Below the pieces are notes generated by a model. The model saw nothing but the letters and a program-made list of their open reading frames with translations, was not told the origin of the DNA and did no database searches. A program made the position numbers and the translations under genes. From contig JANFAH010000002.1 in assembly GCA_024663395.1 (NCBI GenBank), positions 3,658,001 to 3,722,000 of the forward strand: a stretch of 64,000 bases of DNA, given 5' to 3'. The DNA is from Pisolithus tinctorius. Its lineage: Eukaryota > Basidiomycota > Agaricomycetes > Boletales > Pisolithaceae. This document shows, one piece after another, positions 59,185 through 64,000 of this stretch. The number at the start of each line of letters is the position of its first letter. Position 1 is the first letter of the stretch.

Positions 59185-59957
59185 ATGCAGGACGGGGTTC
59201 TTTGAGTGGTTTGAGGGGAGAGCACGGTTGACGTTACTAATCTAATACATTGATACTTGCACACTTTTTTATTCCTTGCAATCCATCACCATGCATCCCC
59301 ACTCAATAATACGTGTACCTGGCCTGGCACGACCGAATCTCAGGGACCGTAAGTAAGTGAAAAGAAGTGTGGATTCTCAATACATGCAGCAAATCACGAT
59401 GCCCGCGAGGTCTGTGCAATTATGAAAGTGTGCCTTGCATGAAGTGTTTTTCCCTGATGCATCGTGGCGGAAGAGTCCTCGACCGTCTGTTTATGGTGAC
59501 CAAGACCTGCGGGTGATGATTAGAGGCTATTACAGCAAAGCCGCAATGCAACCGAGGCCATGCTTGATCTGGGTCGCCGCCTTAGTGGGCGAACACCGCA
59601 AAGCGAGTTTAACGCGGCTCGAACCGTCAGACTGATTAGTAGTAGTCACCTCTCCACGCCAAGGCTGCTTGTTCATTTGTAACCCCTCGAGCCCTCCGAT
59701 GATGAGGAGCAGCGTTGGGAATATGAATTTGGCCCCCAAACTGTCCGAATGGGATCCTGGTGGGCCAGTGGTCCGGAATGAAATAAGGCATATGGTAATC
59801 CAGTTCAACGGCTCGCCTGTCATCATCGCCTCCGAATAGCGAACGTATTTAAACCGGCCATATCAGGGCCTCCTAACCATCCGCCCCTCCTCTTTCCTTG
59901 CCTCTCCCATAACGGCACGGGTTCTCAACTCGTCCCCGCTTCCTAGCCCCCCCGACT
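59185..59957. other. intergenic region
   Basis: About 770 bp between HSP10 and the MFS gene with no supported coding sequence. The 98-codon minus-strand frame at 59530-59826 has no motifs. Confidence 0.5.
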
Positions 59958-62327
59958 ATGGCGTCCACCAGGCATGCGACTCCAGCCATCACTCCCTCTC
60001 ATAGTTTACACGCAAAGGCATCCGAAAGTGCACTCCCTCCTGTTCGTCCTCGCGCGCCCGCTCCTCCGCCGCTCAGTCGCGCGCGCGCGATCGCTCTCGT
60101 TGCAACATGTACTACTGCCATGGTCGTTAATGTCCGTCGTTTCTTTCCTAATGTCCCATTCGGCTCCTGACCATCCCCAGGTGTCCAACTCGACCGCAAT
60201 ATCTATTTCTCTCCCAATGATCGGTCGAGACATAAATATCCCAGAAGATCAGTTACAATGGCTCTTGTCGGCGTACGCCTTATCATCTGTATGTGGAACC
60301 GATCCGGTTATTATGTGTGTTCCCGAAGATGTAACTATGGCGCTTCTAGGGTTGTCTTTTGCTGTTCTTCGGGCGTCTTGCAGACTTGCACGGCAGGAAG
60401 AAGGCTTTTATCATTGGCATGTTGACACAGCTGGTCTTCGCGTTGGGTTGCGGTTTCGCAAAAAGTAGGCGGCTCCCCTCACTCCTTCCTTCCGCTCTAA
60501 AACCAATTCCCAATTAGGTGGGATCACTCTGGACGTCCTTCGTGGTTTTCAGGGGCTGGGTGCAGCCGCTGCAATACCCTCCGCAGTGAGCCCGCTCAAC
60601 TACTTCCGGCGACTTGTTTCAGTGTCTGATGTTATCACAGCTTGGTTGCTTGGCACACTCATTCCCTCCGTCTCGGGCACGTACATTGGCTTTCTCCACC
60701 TTCGCTGCCGGCGCTCCCGTCGGAGGTGCGTTCGGTATCATTATCGGTGGCGTCGTGACACAGCTTGCCGAGTGCGTGCCTTCCCTCCTGCAATGTGAAT
60801 CACGTTAACATCGTGTTTTTAGTGAACATTGGAGGGGGACTTTCTTCCTGGCCGCCGGACTCTCTGCACTCACCCTTTGTGGCGGTGCTCTGACCATGCC
60901 TCCAGATAAGGTGGACCTTGAGGCAGACAGACGCGTCGACTGGATTGGTGCTGCATTAGTCACCGCGGGTCTGGTTTTGATCGTCTTCGTCCTTGGGCAA
61001 GGTGAAATTGCACCACAGCGCTGGAGGACTCCATGTATGTTTGGACATCCCTTTCTTTGCCAGTGGACTAACTTTCTACTCTGTCAGATATCATCGCTAG
61101 CCTTATCATTGGAGTGTTGCTCGTTGCAGCCTTCCTTGCTTGGGAACATCACCTGGAAAAGGCACTTGACGATCCTAATCGTCCCAAATCCATATGGACA
61201 CCCCCTCCCCTCATGAAACTGTCTCTTTGGGCGCGCGCCAATGGGCGCGTGGCAGTAGTCCTTGCCATAGCATTCCTCAACTGGGCCGGTTTTTTGAGTT
61301 GGTCACTTTGGGCTCAGGTACGTTTTCGCTTATTCATCTTCAGCCGTGAGGCCATACGCACTCGTTAACGCTCGCTTTTGTAGTTGTATTACCAAAACTA
61401 CCTCCAGCTCACGGCGATCCACACAATGGTTCGATTCATTCCCATGTTTATTACCGGAATCCTGTGCAACTTCTTCGTTGCGCTCGTAGTTTCCAGACTG
61501 CCCCTCGTGATCTTCGTTGGTAAGTGTGGTTGTATTTCCGCACTCATCCGCATGCTTAATGCGCACCGGGCCCACAGTCTCCGGCACGCTGATTACAGGA
61601 GGCGCCGCAATGCTTTTTGCGCTCATTAACCCATCAGCGACGTACTGGGCCTTTGGGTTCCCATCGACTGTACTCATCGTGTTTGGTGCTGATTTTGTGT
61701 ACTCCGCTGGAACCATCTTCCTTGCCAAAATCGCAAACCATGGAGAGCACAGTGTCGTGGGAGCCTTATTCCAGACCATGACGCAGGTGCGTGGGTTACA
61801 GCGTTTCTTAATATACCTGTTTCAAATCTCACCAAAACCCTCTTTCCCCTTTCAAACATGTGGTCAAACATGATGCTGGAATGACCCTAAACAAATCGCT
61901 TCGTCCTCAATGACCCTGGTATTACAACAGATTGGCACAGCGTTTGGTCTGACAATTACGACAATCGTGTTCGACCGTGTCGTCAGTACTGAAAGTGCGA
62001 AAATGGGCGTAACATTGAATTTCCAGGGGTCGAATGCACCACTTGCTGCGGACTTAAAGGGGTACAGGTCTGCCCAGTGGACGTCCGCGGCATTTGCTCT
62101 CTTTGGTGAGTCCACCCCTTCACAATTGATGTTCTCATGTGCTCATGCGGGTTTATGTAGCTTCAATCCTGGCCGCTCTCTTCCTTCGGGGCGTAGGCAT
62201 AGTTGGTCACGATAGGCGCAGATCCCAGAGAGATTCCGAAGAGACTATCGCCGTTTTGCATCACTCGCAGGAAACCGCACAGAAAGGTGCACAGGAAAAA
62301 CCTACTGCCGCAAAGAGCGAGGCCTAA
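59958..62327 (+). CDS. MFS drug:H+ antiporter, DHA2-like (574 aa)
   Basis: Eleven exons: 59958-60131, 60181-60288, 60350-60464, 60518-60585, 60641-60771, 60823-61034, 61088-61317, 61384-61519, 61578-61786, 61931-62105, 62161-62327. Signatures: TM1-2 VNVSNSTAISISLPMIGRDI with QLQWLLSAYALSS, motif A GRLADLHGRKKAF, LRGFQGLGAAAAIPSALG, and motif C-like FAAGAPVGGAFG followed by HWRGTFFLAAG. The number of hydrophobic stretches fits 14 membrane helices. The tail is hydrophilic and Lys/Glu-rich. Members export drugs, amines or secondary metabolites from the plasma or vacuolar membrane; the substrate cannot be told. Intron 9 (61787-61930) is long for this window at 144 nt. Confidence 0.92.
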
Positions 62328-64000
62328 TGCAATCGCTGGACGGACGGTTTTCGTGCGCTGGAGTCGTGCACCCTGGACTTCATTATTTATTGGATGAAAC
62401 TCATGCAGGAGGACCTTCGATGGCCGCCGCCGGACCGGACTGCGAATATATTGAAGGCTCTTCATCATGGAACAGCCACGTGGATGTTTGTTTTGCACAT
62501 GATGTGACATGCCGTCGTGATTTTCTCGCCTCGCCCCTTCCCCCCCACTACTTTACTACTACACGAGCCCAGACGAACGGACTACTACTATTTTTATTTG
62601 TTGGACCTGCAGCGGACACGTAGTCTAATGACGACGGGCCGGAACAATGGGGGGAAAAGAACTCCTCGATCATCCCGTCTTTCCGTTGTCTACGGGTCAG
62701 CACGGAGCCAGCGCGGTAGTCGTATCACTCCTGTTTCAACGTCAGGTTGGATCTTTTAACCTGACAAAACTCTTTCGATCATTTATGAATATAGTCGTAT
62801 TCCTTCGCATTCCTTTGTTTCCTTTTAAACCTTTTTTCTGTGATTACATGTGCTGTGGTATATGCTTTTATCCTCTAGATCGTTCCTGTATGCCTTCCGG
62901 TGTTGGACCCTGTCGAGACTACCTTACTACTACCTCATAGATACAGATATGACATGCCTGTTTTCTGAGTACACGTTAGAATGCCAGACTTGAAGTTTTA
63001 ATAGTGATAGTACACCCATGCTTGATTTTATTTCTTTTCCGCAAGTGCATCCCTTAGCGCGAAATCTTTGAGAACGTCACCTTCTCTGTCCAACGATAGA
63101 TATCATCCCGAAAGACTTACATGTTGTGGGCATTGGAGCGAGGTGTACCCTGCGATACGTAATGCACGCAGGTCGTACTACAGGACTTCCCAATACGTAA
63201 TGTCAAATGTCCCCCTAGTCCCTACCATGTGATAATATTCGACTCATGCCATAGATCTCCGAGACAAAATCTTTTAGCAGGCGCAATGCTGAAGACAGTG
63301 CACGCTGCGCAGGGACACAGGATATCTTTCCATGTCACGCCGAAAGTCCACCGATCACCAAGACAAAGGAAGCATCCCACGGCCCCACCAGGATACCCCG
63401 TTCCGATGTATTACCCGGCGAGAACTTCCGGGTGTCCTGGTGGCCCTGCAAATTGTTTGTCTCTGGCAGTGAGCATAGTAGGATTGGGCTTCACAGTCAA
63501 CAAGACGAAATTTGGGCCAATACGAACCTGTTACAGGCCCGAAATTTCATTTTGCCGACATTCTGTCTCGCCTGATCATGGACCTACTGATCCACGTCTG
63601 ATCACGGACCCACTGATCTACGTCTGTGCACACAAGTACGGTTATCCCGTAAAATATACAGGCTGTGTCAGAGGCGCCGCAAAAAGGTAGCATGCCCCCC
63701 AACAGCATTCCGTGTAGCTCTGAAGGTAGACGGTGTTCGCGCAATTGCGAGGTCGTGAACACGTGTAGGATGCAAGTGCGAGAGGCGGGCGGTTACACAC
63801 GTGCACGGCTCCTTCCCCCGTCACGTCTGCCCGTTCCTCTGGGGTCTGAACAATGTAATCATGCAGTAGCAGCATTTAGTATTTATGGTATCGTCACTGT
63901 CGCCCCTCTCCTCGCATAGTCTCTCACCACGGGCTTCCTGCGTGTCCCCCTTCGGCCCCGGGCTGCGTGCGAGGTATTTACAGTCAACTCCCTTATAACC
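62328..64000. other. right-edge region without supported gene
   Basis: The MFS 3' flank followed by sequence with only short overlapping frames. The longest, 63229-63690 (+), has no ATG at its start and no motif. A gene could begin beyond the window edge. Confidence 0.45.

Overview
The window is nuclear DNA of a filamentous fungus, most likely a mushroom-forming basidiomycete (Agaricomycete). Coding regions are cut by many 45-70 nt introns with GT..AG ends and CTNA-type branch sites. The gene set includes fungal TORC1, vacuolar-channel and Pho84-type genes, plus families typical of Agaricomycetes: a TPR-CHAT protein, wax-synthase-like MBOATs, and a YANK kinase with a DFN motif. All gene models were spliced by hand from reading frame, splice consensus and remembered family sequence; no alignment was run.

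Layout. 0.4-19.7 kb is gene-dense: a Ser/Pro-rich protein (-), an alpha/beta-hydrolase (-), NPR3 of the SEACIT/GATOR1 complex (+), COA6 (-), a TBC RabGAP (+), a 19-exon YVC1-like vacuolar TRP channel (-), a YANK/STK32 kinase (+), a macrodomain ADP-ribose hydrolase (+), an F-box-like protein (+) and eIF1A (-). From 19.7 to 30.8 kb the window is gene-poor. It holds one intact high-affinity phosphate transporter (PHO84, 26.15-28.27 kb), a broken, internally deleted fragment of a PHO84-type gene 4 kb upstream, and two CACGTG boxes in the PHO84 upstream region.

30.8-45.6 kb carries a NIFK/Nop15-like ribosome-biogenesis protein (-) divergent from an unrecognised gene (+), an 875 bp TA-flanked inverted-repeat transposable element, two tandem wax-synthase-like MBOAT genes (+), an alpha-arrestin (-) and a 1405-residue TPR-CHAT protein (+). 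47.0-62.3 kb carries an AT-hook-like acidic protein (-), a small hydrophilic protein (+), a MINDY deubiquitinase with a C-terminal CaaX box (+), a MUB1/SamB MYND protein (+), mitochondrial HSP10 with an upstream heat-shock element (+) and a DHA2-type MFS transporter (+). The last 1.7 kb shows no supportable gene.

Most genes are housekeeping and not functionally linked to each other. Nutrient themes recur (NPR3-TORC1, PHO84, YVC1, arrestin). The most unusual observations are at gene-structure level: a start codon split by an intron, start exons of 3-9 coding nt, microexons of 10-15 nt in YVC1, eIF1A and the macrodomain gene, and two GC-AG introns. I did not find a clearly new multi-gene system. 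The TPR-CHAT protein and the inverted-repeat element are the best candidates for follow-up.
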